A DNA stretch of 17,841 nucleotides from DAIUCA01 sp964613675 (GCA_964613675.1 CAZTIH010000042.1:1-17841), one strand, 5' to 3'; counted from the first letter of the stretch, positions 1 to 8,288 are shown. Made by a program: numbers and translations. The notes: generated by a model not told the origin, from the sequence alone.

Positions 1-1
1 C

Positions 2-49
2 CCCCGTCTCCCACGACTGACCTTTGCCGAAGCCTGCCAGATTTTGTAG
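2..49 (+). CDS. C-terminal end of an upstream gene (partial)
   Basis: The second frame from the left edge reads PRLPRLTFAEACQIL and then a TAG stop at 47-49. This looks like an ordinary protein tail in the same direction as the next gene, which begins 32 bases later. Only about 15 residues are visible, so the family cannot be named. The first frame is also open back to the edge, so this assignment rests mainly on residue composition and on the gap it leaves before the next ATG. Confidence 0.35.
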   Translation, partial: PRLPRLTFAEACQIL

Positions 50-81
50 AACGGGCGCTCCCTCGTCACCGACAGTTTCCC

Positions 82-906
82 ATGGACTTTGAACACTACG
101 ACCCCACCCCGATGGAAGATCCTACCGTCGCTCTGTCCCTAGACGACCTGGCGGCCTTTGCCCTGTCTTTGGCTGATTTAGCCCGTCCCATTGCGCGACG
201 CTACTTCCGTCAGCCACTCCAGATCGAACACAAAGCGGATGATTCGCCCGTCACCATTGCCGACCGCGAAATCGAAACCGCGATGCGGGCAGCCATCAAA
301 CAGCATTACCCGGACCACGGCATTTTGGGCGAGGAACAGGGCGCCGATGGGATGCACCGCCATTACACCTGGGTACTCGACCCCATCGACGGAACAAAAG
401 CCTTTATCAGCGGGATGCCCACGTTTGGCACCCTGATCGCGCTGCTTCTCGATGGCAAACCTATCATCGGCATTATCGACATGCCCATTTTGGACGAACG
501 CTGGTTAGGAACGCCCACCGGCACCACCCACAATGGGGTTCCCTGTCGTACCCGCCAAGGGGTCGCGCTCGGCGATGCCGTCCTGTACGCCACCAGTCCA
601 GATATGTTTGGCGTCGCGGCCCGACCGGGTTTTATGGCGGTCGAGGAGGAAGTGTGGTTACGCCGATTTGGGGGAGACTGCTACGCCTACGGTTTATTAA
701 CGAGTGGTTTTGTCGACCTGGTGATTGAGGCCAGCCTCGCACCTTACGACTATCTCGCCCTCGCACCTGTGGTCATTGGAGCGGGGGGATGGTTGACCGA
801 TTGGCGGGGAAATTCCCTCCATCTCGAATCCAATGGGCGGGTAGTCGCGGCGGCCAGTCGCGAACTGCACAGAGAAGTTCTGGTTTTACTAGGGGAGAAT
901 CGCTAA
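82..906 (+). CDS. Inositol monophosphatase family protein, HisN-type histidinol-phosphatase
   Basis: A 274-residue member of the Mg2+-dependent inositol monophosphatase superfamily. Metal-site motifs are in order: GEEQ at residues 83-86, DPIDGTK at 100-106 and the C-terminal YDYLALAPVV with GAGG at 222-236. GGDCYAYGLL near 198-206 is the usual substrate-side segment. The combination 'PYDYLALAPVVIGAGG' with a short 'GGDCYAY' resembles histidinol-phosphatases of the HisN type, which remove phosphate from L-histidinol phosphate in histidine synthesis. Close relatives act on inositol phosphates, fructose bisphosphate or PAP, so the substrate is inferred. Length is normal for the family. No clear Shine-Dalgarno precedes the ATG at 82. 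An in-frame ATG at 112 lies nearer the conserved domain start and is an alternative. The DUF349 gene follows 48 bases after the stop. Confidence 0.88.
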   Translation: MDFEHYDPTPMEDPTVALSLDDLAAFALSLADLARPIARRYFRQPLQIEHKADDSPVTIADREIETAMRAAIKQHYPDHGILGEEQGADGMHRHYTWVLDPIDGTKAFISGMPTFGTLIALLLDGKPIIGIIDMPILDERWLGTPTGTTHNGVPCRTRQGVALGDAVLYATSPDMFGVAARPGFMAVEEEVWLRRFGGDCYAYGLLTSGFVDLVIEASLAPYDYLALAPVVIGAGGWLTDWRGNSLHLESNGRVVAAASRELHREVLVLLGENR

Positions 907-954
907 TTTAGCGCCCTTTTCTGGCCTAAAGCCGCTGTCACCGAAGCCCTTATC

Positions 955-3813
955 ATGATTCTCGACCGTTTGAACCCGTTCAAAAAATCGCTGCCCACCG
1001 ACTCGACTAAACGTCGTCAAGTGATTGCAGAACTCGCCGCCGACGATCCGGCCCTCCTCGACCTCGCGGCGAGTGACCCCGATGCAGGCATTCGCGCTGC
1101 CATTGTAGCCCGCCTCAACGACCTCGCCGCTGTGAGTAAATTGGCGATTGAGGATAGCGATGAAGGCGTCAAACAGGTGTCGCGCAATCGGTTAGCGAGT
1201 CTTATCGCGCAGGGCACGACCCCTCCCGCCGAAGACCGCGAGACCGATTTAGCCATGCGCGAGGCGATGTTAGATGCCTTGGATGATGAATTGCTGGGCC
1301 AAGTGCTCGCCCTCACCGAAGAGACCGTCTTAAAAGAGGGGGCGATTACCCGTTTAGGGGAAGCGGGCTTGATGGAGGTCATTTTGGGCGATGGGCCACT
1401 GGTTTTGCGCCAAAGCCTGCTTGACCGCATTGAAAATCGTTCCGCCCTTGAAAAGCTCAATCGAGCCTTGCGCAACAAGGACAAACGGTTGTCGCGCCAA
1501 GTGCAAACCAAGCTCGACGCCATTCGCGCTGTAGAAGCGCGTCAGGAAGCGCTCGAAGATTTATGCCGTCGCATCGAACTATTGTCGCAGGATAGCAACA
1601 TCAGTCCCCAAGACACCCGCCTGCACGCCCTCGAACTCGCGTGGGCTGACCAGGCCAATCTGGCGACCCCCGCCGACACGTTAAAGGCTCGCTTTGAGAA
1701 AGCCCGTAGCTCCATTCTCAATCGTCAACACGAAACACTTGCCGAGCGACTGGAACGGCTAGGGTTTTGTGGGTTGTTGGAAGATTTATTGAAACAACTC
1801 GACCCCATCGTCGAGCTTACCCCGACCATGGACGAACTCATCAACACGACCCTCGACGAAATCGCGAAACACGCCGACGAAATCGAAGCACGCGCCGAAA
1901 CGCAACGTATCGAACGGCTTAAATCGCAAATCGACGAAAAACGTAAGGCGTTAACCCGTGACCGCGACCGTGCGAGCAAGTGGCGCAATTTAGTTCACCA
2001 AGCCGAACTGTTGTTACGTCAGCCCGTCCCTCGCGACCGCGATTTACAAAAGCTCCAGCAGTCTGCGCAACAGGCTGAAAAACCAAGCGAATCTCTGGCA
2101 ACGCCCTTGGTGACGCGCTTTGAACAGTTGATGGCCGAAATCCACCAACGTAGCCAAAACGCGCAATCTCGTCGGGAAAGTCTTGCGGCGGCGTTTGATG
2201 AAAAGCTCAAGCAGCTTGAAGCTATTCTCACCGAAGGCGACATCCAACAAGCCACTGAACTCGAAGAAAAATTGCGTCAAGAATTCAAAGAAGGCGCCCT
2301 GCACAAGGAAGATAAAACCAAGTTCAACGAGCGTTTATTGGAATGCCGCGCCAAACTGAATGAGCTGCGGGGGTGGCGAAAATGGGGCACGCAACAAGCC
2401 CGTGAACACCTTTGCGAAGCGGCAGAAACGCTTATCGAAAGCGCCGAAACGCCTATCGAAATTGCAAATCGCATCAAACAGTTACGCCAAGAGTGGAAGG
2501 CCATCGACCACAAAGAAGGGGCCGCCTCTAAACCCCTGTGGGATCGTTTTAATCAAGCGGCTGAAAAAGCCTACGAACCCTGTACCGCCTATTTTGCGGA
2601 ATTGCAGCGTTTACGGCAGCAAATCACCGAAAAATGCGCTGCTTTGTGTGAACAGCTCGAAGTGATTAACCAAGAAACCGACTGGAATCAACCCCAGTGG
2701 CGCGACATAGACAAAACCCGTCGCGACCTCGTTAATCAATGGATGAGCTTGACCAAAAAACCCGACGACGAGGCGCGTCCAATGGTGCCGGGGTCTTTAA
2801 TCAAACGGTATCGCTCTGCTTTATCGGCGCTGGATGAACGCCTGAAAGCCGAACGAATTAGGGACTTTCAACGGCGTCAACAGCTCGTCGAACAGGCAAA
2901 ATCCCTCGTCGAACAGGACGGCAATACCATCGACGAAGTGAAACGTTTGCAAAGCGAATGGGTGCCCACCGTGCGTTCTCGTCGCGATGCTGAACAGAAG
3001 CTCTGGGAGGATTTCAAGGCCGCGTGTGACGCCGTGTTCAACAAGCGTCAGGCTCAGCGCGATGAAGTGGATAAAGAGTTTCGCGATAACCTGGTGACGC
3101 GTCAGCGACTGTGCGAAGAACTCGAAACCCTCGCCAACAGTGATCTTGCGACCTTCTTGCAGTCGCGGAATCGAGTTAAAGAAATCGAAGCCGCTTGGGG
3201 AAGTTCGGGGAAAGTGCCGAGAAACGACATCGTTACCATCGAAAAACGCTACAAAAACGCCCTCGCCAATCTGGAAAAACGGCGCAAATACGCCGATCAG
3301 GAGAAGCGCGAACAACAGTTGCAGTCCCTTCAAAAGCGTGCCGAGCTTTGTGAACAGTTAGAAGCGCGTTTAGGGGAGAGCGAGCACGATCTGACCCTCG
3401 AAGCGGTGCATCAGCAGTGGGTTGATTTGCCTACCGAACGGTCTCCGGCACAAGCCATTCTCGACAAGCGCTATGCAACGGTCGTGAACGCGCTGAAAGG
3501 CGATGCCAAAACGCTCCAACAGCTTCAACAACAGTTGAGTAAGGGAGTTGAGGAAGCGCAAAAGCTCTGTCTGCGCATGGAAATTCTTGCAGGCATCGAC
3601 TCGCCTCCTGAGTTTGCTCAAGCGCGGATGAAATTCCAGGTTGAACGGCTGAATTCATCGTTGAAGAGTCGTAGCAACAAAACGCCTAGTGAAGAGGCCT
3701 TTGAAGTTCAACAATCTTGGTACGGCGTGCCGTTGCCCACGGGCGGCGAAGCGGAATGCTTAAAAGCGCGATTTAACAAGGCTTTAAATGCCTATCAGCA
3801 ACGTAAACCGTAG
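955..3813 (+). CDS. DUF349 repeat protein, long coiled coil
   Basis: A 952-residue, highly charged, mostly helical protein with no signal peptide or membrane segment, so probably cytoplasmic. The first ~90 residues contain short Ala/Asp-rich helical repeats (for example DPDAGIRAAIVARLNDL) that look HEAT-like. The remainder is coiled coil with recurrent DUF349 modules. Each module has a Trp followed by a helix with LWDRF- or RYKNALANLEKR-like text. Such Trp positions fall near residues 229, 514, 596, 668, 747, 822 and 921, giving about six or seven modules. DUF349 proteins of this size are common in gammaproteobacteria and their biochemical role is not established. The ATG at 955 gives a conventional N-terminus (MILDRLNPFKK) but has no strong ribosome binding site. 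yciI follows 12 bases after the stop and may be co-transcribed. Confidence 0.9.
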   Translation: MILDRLNPFKKSLPTDSTKRRQVIAELAADDPALLDLAASDPDAGIRAAIVARLNDLAAVSKLAIEDSDEGVKQVSRNRLASLIAQGTTPPAEDRETDLAMREAMLDALDDELLGQVLALTEETVLKEGAITRLGEAGLMEVILGDGPLVLRQSLLDRIENRSALEKLNRALRNKDKRLSRQVQTKLDAIRAVEARQEALEDLCRRIELLSQDSNISPQDTRLHALELAWADQANLATPADTLKARFEKARSSILNRQHETLAERLERLGFCGLLEDLLKQLDPIVELTPTMDELINTTLDEIAKHADEIEARAETQRIERLKSQIDEKRKALTRDRDRASKWRNLVHQAELLLRQPVPRDRDLQKLQQSAQQAEKPSESLATPLVTRFEQLMAEIHQRSQNAQSRRESLAAAFDEKLKQLEAILTEGDIQQATELEEKLRQEFKEGALHKEDKTKFNERLLECRAKLNELRGWRKWGTQQAREHLCEAAETLIESAETPIEIANRIKQLRQEWKAIDHKEGAASKPLWDRFNQAAEKAYEPCTAYFAELQRLRQQITEKCAALCEQLEVINQETDWNQPQWRDIDKTRRDLVNQWMSLTKKPDDEARPMVPGSLIKRYRSALSALDERLKAERIRDFQRRQQLVEQAKSLVEQDGNTIDEVKRLQSEWVPTVRSRRDAEQKLWEDFKAACDAVFNKRQAQRDEVDKEFRDNLVTRQRLCEELETLANSDLATFLQSRNRVKEIEAAWGSSGKVPRNDIVTIEKRYKNALANLEKRRKYADQEKREQQLQSLQKRAELCEQLEARLGESEHDLTLEAVHQQWVDLPTERSPAQAILDKRYATVVNALKGDAKTLQQLQQQLSKGVEEAQKLCLRMEILAGIDSPPEFAQARMKFQVERLNSSLKSRSNKTPSEEAFEVQQSWYGVPLPTGGEAECLKARFNKALNAYQQRKP

Positions 3814-3825
3814 GAAAAAACTTCC

Positions 3826-4125
3826 ATGCTGTACGCCATCATTGCCCACGATCACCCCGATTCCCTCGATAAACGTCTGGCAGCACGCCCGGATCATCTC
3901 GCTCGTCTTCATCAGTTGCGCGACGAAGGCCGCTTAATCCTGGCCGGCCCGTTTCCCGCCGTGGACAGCCCCGATGCCCCCCAAGCGGGGTTTGTCGGGA
4001 GCTTAATCGTTGCAGAGTTTACGGATCTCGCGGCTGCCCAAGCCTTTGCCGATCAAGACCCCTATGTGAACGCGGGGGTGTATGCGCGGGTTGAAGTGCG
4101 TCCCTTCAAAAAGGTGTTGCCCTAA
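3826..4125 (+). CDS. yciI: YciI family protein
   Basis: A 99-residue protein that follows the E. coli YciI pattern almost end to end: MLYAIIAHD, then SLDKRLAARPDHLARL, DEGRLILAGPFPAVDS, FTDLAAAQAFADQDPY and a terminal EVRPFKKVLP. The family adopts a ferredoxin-like dimeric fold with a proposed His/Asp active pair; His24 in the PDHLARL segment is the expected His. The molecular function is still unsettled, and some relatives act as dehydrochlorinases or are fused to other enzymes. The ATG is preceded by GTAGGAAAAAAC, which overlaps the stop of the DUF349 gene and serves as a weak ribosome binding site. The gene ends ten bases from the end of the convergent phosphatase gene, with no visible terminator hairpin between them. 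Confidence 0.95.
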   Translation: MLYAIIAHDHPDSLDKRLAARPDHLARLHQLRDEGRLILAGPFPAVDSPDAPQAGFVGSLIVAEFTDLAAAQAFADQDPYVNAGVYARVEVRPFKKVLP

Positions 4126-4135
4126 CTACTGATTT

Positions 4136-4966
4136 CTAAATGGATTTCTGTGCGTCATCTAGGAGAATGACCGTCGTATCTTCCTCGTCCTGATCGGCAG
4201 GCACGGGGGTGTTACCATCCTCAATTCGCACCATCGCTACGGTCACATTGTCCGTAGCCCCTCCATCAAGGGCGAGATCGACGAGCTGTTTGACCCCCGC
4301 TTGGCACGAGTCAGCCGCCGCTAAGATCTGTTCAATGGTTTCATCGGAAAGCATTTTGTTGAGACCGTCCGTACACAACAGGAAAATGTCACCCTGGCAA
4401 AGATCGCTGGTCACCGTATCAACGCGCAATTCGTCGTCTGAACCCACCGCCCGCGTAATGACATTGCCTAAGGGGTGACGATGCGCTTCCTCAAGCGTGA
4501 TGATGTTTTGATCGACGAGTTCCTGTACGTGGCTGTGGTCACGGGAGAGCTGCTTCAAGACCCCATCTCGCAAGCGGTACAAGCGGCTGTCGCCTACCCA
4601 TAACCCCGTCGCCGTGTTCTCGTGAATAACCAACACGGCAACAGTGCTGCCAATGACTCGACCGTTGTAACGCCGAATGGCCTCTTGTCGTAAATGCCGA
4701 TTGGCCTCGACGAGGGCTTGACGCACCTGTTCGATCCATTCAGCAGGTTCCCCCTTAGCAGGCGCCAGTTGTTTTAACTGAAAAATGATGCACTGACTGG
4801 CCACATCACCTGCTTCATGTCCGCCCATGCCGTCAGCCACCGCCCACAAACCGGTGTGCTTGCCTTGGTTGGGCGCGTTCAAAAACGCATCTTCATTATG
4901 ACGACGCACCATTCCCACATGGGTTAGGGCATCTGAAGACCAGCGAAAAGGAAAAGATGGATTCAT
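4136..4966 (-). CDS. PP2C-family Ser/Thr protein phosphatase
   Basis: A 276-residue soluble PPM/PP2C phosphatase that removes phosphate from Ser/Thr residues using two or more Mn2+/Mg2+ ions. All bacterial PP2C metal and phosphate motifs are present: RHNEDAF at residues 22-28 (Asp26), VADGMGGH at 43-50 (Asp45), VGDSRLYRL at 124-132 (Asp126), CTDGL at 198-202 (Asp200) and GGATDNVTV at 235-243 (Asp239). The length and absence of other domains match stand-alone Stp/PppA-type enzymes. The tail is acidic and ends EEDTTVILLDDAQKSI. The frame stays open upstream to an ATG at 5092, but the PP2C fold begins within ten residues of the ATG at 4966, so I prefer that start. Its ribosome binding site is weak. 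It is last in the minus-strand run after the YihY-like gene. A Ser/Thr kinase at 12632-13462 is a candidate opposing enzyme. Confidence 0.92.
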   Translation of the reverse strand: MNPSFPFRWSSDALTHVGMVRRHNEDAFLNAPNQGKHTGLWAVADGMGGHEAGDVASQCIIFQLKQLAPAKGEPAEWIEQVRQALVEANRHLRQEAIRRYNGRVIGSTVAVLVIHENTATGLWVGDSRLYRLRDGVLKQLSRDHSHVQELVDQNIITLEEAHRHPLGNVITRAVGSDDELRVDTVTSDLCQGDIFLLCTDGLNKMLSDETIEQILAAADSCQAGVKQLVDLALDGGATDNVTVAMVRIEDGNTPVPADQDEEDTTVILLDDAQKSI

Positions 4967-5093
4967 GGGATCAGTCTTTATCGAAGAAAGGGGGAAAATC
5001 ACAGGCGTAGGCCACAACCTAGAAATGATTTGGCAAAGTTTCATCCTAAAGGCGCTTTTCGATGAGAGACAAGTCAACCACCAACACCCCATG

Positions 5094-6515
5094 TCAACGC
5101 ACTCCCATCCATCGCGAGATCAACTGACCATGGGTGAGCGCCGTTTCGGTCTGATTGTCCATATGCGTTATTCGTTGCGGATCTGGGGTGGGGTCGCCGC
5201 TCTCTGCCGACTGTTCGAGGACTAAATCGCGGATTGTTCGTTGATTCGTCGCTTGTTTTTGGGCGGTTTGCAGTGCATCCATGAGGTGTCGAACGGCGCT
5301 CAATGTTTGCAGACCACTCCCTCGACCCTGTAGCGCCTGTAACACCTCTTGCAGCGTGAGCGTACCGATGTCATACGCAGGCAGATACCCCGTAGGACGC
5401 TGATTTGTTTCAATTAACAACCCCTTCTGCACCAATAACGCCACCAATTCGCGCAATAACCCAGGACGCAAGGTGATATGGATCTGTTCCAGTCGTTCGA
5501 GTGTCCAGGGAGGTTGATGATGATAGTGGGCTGAACCAATTAACACCATGATTTCTAAAGAAATTTCCTCTCTCGTGCGATGATCGTTCTGAGCGTTCAG
5601 GCGTTTAGGGTACAGCAAGTGGGGATACTGGTAATACGCGGCAATTTGTCCCCCAACTAGCACGACCATCCACCCCACATATAGCCACACCATAAACAAA
5701 ATCAGCGCCGCAAACCCAGAATACACCGCCGAATAAGTCGTAGAAGTAACGACGAGGCTCGTAAAAATTAGGCCACTGGAATACCACATGATGCCGCTAA
5801 ACAACCCCCCAACCAGCGCAGCACTGAAGTTAACCGACGTGTTGGGGATGTAGCCGTACAAGAAGGCAAAAATGCCGCACGTGATGAAATAGGGCGTCCA
5901 TTCGCTGATCTGGAAAATGATAAATCCCGCGGGCTGGATGGAAACGAGCCAAATAAAGGCGTCGCTTTGAGTCATCTGGCGCGACAGACTCGTGATGGTG
6001 AACATCAGCACCGGTCCGATGAGTACCGCACTGAGATAATCACTAAAGCGTCTTCCAACGGAACGGAAGTTGTGGACATGCCAAATTTCGTTGAAACAGT
6101 ACTCAATTTTCTGAATCAGCGCGACCACAGTGTAAAACAGCACAATAATGCCGATTGAACCCAGTACGCCGACCTGTAGATTGTCTACGAACTCGCGGAT
6201 GCGTGAATAAATTTCGCTGCCTTGATCGCCGAGCGGTTCCAGCAACTGCAATAGGAACGGTTCAAGCTGGTTTTGTACCCCAAAGGCCTTGAGCACCGAA
6301 AAACTTACCGCCAATAACGGCACAATCGACACCAAAGTCGTGAAACACAAGCTCGCCGCAACATGGTTAAAGTAACCATCGACAAACTTACTCGTGATCC
6401 CATAAATCCACTGGGCCAGTCGCAAAAATAGCTGTACCAAAGGGCTGTAACAACGAATGTCGTGCGCAAACAGCCATTGGTCGAGCCAATCAGCCCAGGT
6501 ACGGTTTATCGACAT
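5094..6515 (-). CDS. YihY/BrkB-family inner membrane protein with C-terminal soluble extension
   Basis: A 473-residue member of the YihY/virulence factor BrkB family (historically mis-named ribonuclease BN). The first ~300 residues hold the six-helix membrane core: helices near 53-78, 113-138, 160-178, 205-225, 230-255 and 265-293. Family text includes AASLCFTTLVSIVPLLAV (54-71), the YCFNEIWHV region (139-147) and TYSAVYSGFAALILFMVWLY (260-279). The C-terminal ~170 residues are soluble. Residues ~315-385 look like a winged-helix segment (LERLEQIHITLRPGLLRELV, then QKGLLIE and GYLPAYD), followed by a polar tail. E. coli YihY is about 290 residues, so this is a long form, a type seen in other proteobacteria. 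Its transport or signalling function is unknown. The ATG has a GGCGAG element upstream and lies 9 bases after the DUF2802 gene stop, indicating co-transcription. Confidence 0.9.
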   Translation of the reverse strand: MSINRTWADWLDQWLFAHDIRCYSPLVQLFLRLAQWIYGITSKFVDGYFNHVAASLCFTTLVSIVPLLAVSFSVLKAFGVQNQLEPFLLQLLEPLGDQGSEIYSRIREFVDNLQVGVLGSIGIIVLFYTVVALIQKIEYCFNEIWHVHNFRSVGRRFSDYLSAVLIGPVLMFTITSLSRQMTQSDAFIWLVSIQPAGFIIFQISEWTPYFITCGIFAFLYGYIPNTSVNFSAALVGGLFSGIMWYSSGLIFTSLVVTSTTYSAVYSGFAALILFMVWLYVGWMVVLVGGQIAAYYQYPHLLYPKRLNAQNDHRTREEISLEIMVLIGSAHYHHQPPWTLERLEQIHITLRPGLLRELVALLVQKGLLIETNQRPTGYLPAYDIGTLTLQEVLQALQGRGSGLQTLSAVRHLMDALQTAQKQATNQRTIRDLVLEQSAESGDPTPDPQRITHMDNQTETALTHGQLISRWMGVR

Positions 6516-6524
6516 AATGCTCGC

Positions 6525-7329
6525 CTAGGGATCCTGTGGAGGGTCGGAAAAATCTTGTGGCAACTGCCCCGCGTTAATCTGCCGAATGAGTTCAGCTTCC
6601 CCAGGGGTCAGGCCAAATAATTCTACAAGTTCAACCGTTCCGCTGCCCTGACGCGACAAGCGTGCGGCGGTATCAAATATCTGTCGCATCATTTCAGGAT
6701 CCTTCGCTTGATCGGGGGAATCGGCTTGTCGCAATTGATGCGGCGAAGCAGTGGGGGGCGGAGCGTTCAACAACGATTCGNNNNNNNNNNCTTGGTTCAG
6801 GGGGAACGGGTTTAGGCGGCGGCGGGGGAGGAGGTTGAGCTTCCAGCGGTTCTGCCACAATTGCCGGTTCGTTTACCCAACTTGCTTCCGAGTTCAAATG
6901 GCGAACGAGTTCCGCTTGACCGGGGGTCAGCCCCAAAAACCGCACTAAGTCCTCCGCATTGCTCCCTCGACGCGAAAGTTTTGCTGCAACTTCCAACAAA
7001 GTGCGCGTTACAGGTTCGGCTTGGCTGGCGTCTAGGGGTTCACGCATTTGGTTAAGACGACCTTCCAAACGCTGTAATCGCTGTTCCATCGCCGTCCAGG
7101 CTGCGGTTGAAGCGGTTAATGGCCCTCGAAGGCTCTGCATTTCCGCCAAAATTTCCGCAATCAAGCGGCGAATTTCCCCTAGATCATTGCGCGGCGACGG
7201 CCCTCTAAAGGGCGCGGGGTCTTCCGAACGACGTTGGACGAGGGCAATTAAGTAACCCAACAATCCAAGTAATCCGCTTGCAAGTATCAAAGCCCCAAGG
7301 GCAAGGGCGTATAACAGGCCATCGGACAT
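6525..7329 (-). CDS. DUF2802 membrane-anchored protein with two DUF2802 modules, split by an assembly gap
   Basis: The N-terminus is a membrane anchor (residues ~5-31, MSDGLLYALALGALIL then LLGLLGYLIAL). A helical/coiled-coil segment follows at ~50-100, then one DUF2802-like module at ~105-147 ending FLGLTPGQAELVRHLN and a Pro-rich stretch at 166-179. The ten-N gap at 6781-6790 comes next. Beyond it, in a different frame, a second module reads TAARLSRQGSGTVELVELFGLTPGEAELIRQIN, then a short tail and a TAG at 6525-6527. The two halves match one protein architecture, so I annotate one gene whose true length is unknown. DUF2802 proteins often sit beside motD/parA/cheW in gammaproteobacterial flagellar clusters, and the gene upstream here is MotB/MotD-like, 12 bases away. 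Function is not established. The ATG at 7329 lacks a strong Shine-Dalgarno and is probably translationally coupled. Confidence 0.8.
6781..6790. other. Assembly gap (ten N)
   Basis: Ten undetermined bases lie inside the DUF2802 gene, next to a coding stretch rich in Pro codons (GGCGGCGGCGGGGGAGGAGG on the plus strand). The reading frame of the matching protein differs on the two sides. A literal ten-base gap is therefore not compatible with one intact frame, and the N run is probably a placeholder of arbitrary length. Confidence 0.95.
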
Positions 7330-7341
7330 GAGCGACTTTAT

Positions 7342-8142
7342 CTAACGAGTGGGAAGTTGGGCGGGAATATCGAGCGAGGGGTCAGGGGCCACCACCACAA
7401 TCACCACTCGTCGATTACGAGCACGCCCCTCAGGCGTATTATTGTCGGCGACGGGCTGAAATTCGCCATAGCCTACCGCAGCTAACCGTTGAGGGGGCAG
7501 CCCTGCATCGGCCAATACATGGACTACCGACGCTGCCCGTGCCGCCGACAGCTCCCAATTAGACGGAAAAATTGGCGTGTTGATGGGAATATTATCCGTA
7601 AATCCCTCCACCCGCAGCGGATAATCTAAAGGTTGAAGCACCTGTGCCAATCGCCATAACAGCGTGGTCGCCTCGGGTTGGAGATCAGCACTCGCACTTG
7701 GAAACAATACTTGGGTACGAATTTCCAGTTCCAGCCCCGCAGCCGAACGGTGTAATGACACTTCTCCCCGTTCGATAAGATGGTGGACGGCCTGGCGTAG
7801 GGCGTTCATGGACTCAATCAGCGGATCCACGGGGGGCGCAAAAGTTAGGTTCGGGGCTGCAACGACGGGTTCCAAGGGCGGCGACGGAAAGAGAGGGCGT
7901 AGCGGAGTTTCAGATTGGGGCAACAACACCGTACGTTGGCGCAATTCTTGGCGTAACTGTTCGACTTCCCACGCGGCGGTTCCGTAAAGCAGCGCAAATA
8001 ACGCAAAGAGCAATAACAAAAAATCGGCGTAGGACAGCACCCAACGGTCTATCGCAGGGGGGGGCGCAAAGCGAGATGAGGTTCGCGCTCCTCGTCCAGT
8101 ACGGCGCAACCGAGGGGACTCATGAGGTAAACGAGCGTTCAC
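7342..8142 (-). CDS. MotB/MotD-like flagellar stator protein with OmpA-type peptidoglycan-binding domain
   Basis: A 266-residue protein with stator B-subunit layout. A basic cytoplasmic N-terminus is followed by a single membrane helix, RWVLSYADFLLLLFALFALL (33-52). It carries Asp40 at the position of the ion-carrying Asp of MotB. A linker follows, partly Pro-rich at ~77-107, then an OmpA/MotB domain at ~138-250 with GFTDNIPI (180-187), NWELSAARA (195-203), VGYGEFQPVADN (223-234) and GRARNRRV (239-246). This text is closest to the MotB/MotD group rather than generic OmpA lipoproteins. MotB proteins anchor the stator to peptidoglycan and need a MotA partner to conduct ions; no motA is beside it. 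The start is GTG at 8142, fixed by an excellent AAGGAG eight bases upstream. It is first in the minus-strand run, and the DUF2802 gene begins 12 bases after its stop. Confidence 0.88.
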   Translation of the reverse strand: MNARLPHESPRLRRTGRGARTSSRFAPPPAIDRWVLSYADFLLLLFALFALLYGTAAWEVEQLRQELRQRTVLLPQSETPLRPLFPSPPLEPVVAAPNLTFAPPVDPLIESMNALRQAVHHLIERGEVSLHRSAAGLELEIRTQVLFPSASADLQPEATTLLWRLAQVLQPLDYPLRVEGFTDNIPINTPIFPSNWELSAARAASVVHVLADAGLPPQRLAAVGYGEFQPVADNNTPEGRARNRRVVIVVVAPDPSLDIPAQLPTR

Positions 8143-8267
8143 AAAAAATACTCCTTGAAGCCAAGCGACGATAGGTATTGTCTCGAATAATGGCTTAAGG
8201 TCTAGGTCACAACGGGGATGAGGGCAAGAACCGTTATTGTTTGTGCTAAATAGAATATTTCCAATTG

Positions 8268-8288
8268 ATTCGCACTTTTTATGCGAAT
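8268..8288. promoter_or_regulatory. Perfect 7-bp inverted repeat upstream of the 309-residue protein
   Basis: ATTCGCA at 8268-8274 and TGCGAAT at 8282-8288 are exact reverse complements separated by CTTTTTA. The element lies in the 203-base divergent region between the motB-like gene and the gene starting at 8346. It could be an operator half-site pair or a small leader hairpin. I could not find a convincing -35/-10 pair nearby. Confidence 0.3.

Noticed and set aside
2821..3333. Long minus-strand open frame (170 codons) opposite the DUF349 gene, with similar ones at 1017-1523 and 1725-1988
   Set aside because: They are antisense to a strongly supported coiled-coil gene, have low-complexity Ser/Arg- or Phe/Leu-rich translations, and lack ribosome binding sites.
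4966..5092. Longer N-terminus for the PP2C phosphatase from the ATG at 5092 or 5044
   Set aside because: The extra residues are Cys/Trp-rich and unlike PP2C N-termini, and the catalytic fold begins directly after the ATG at 4966. A small chance remains that 5044 is used.
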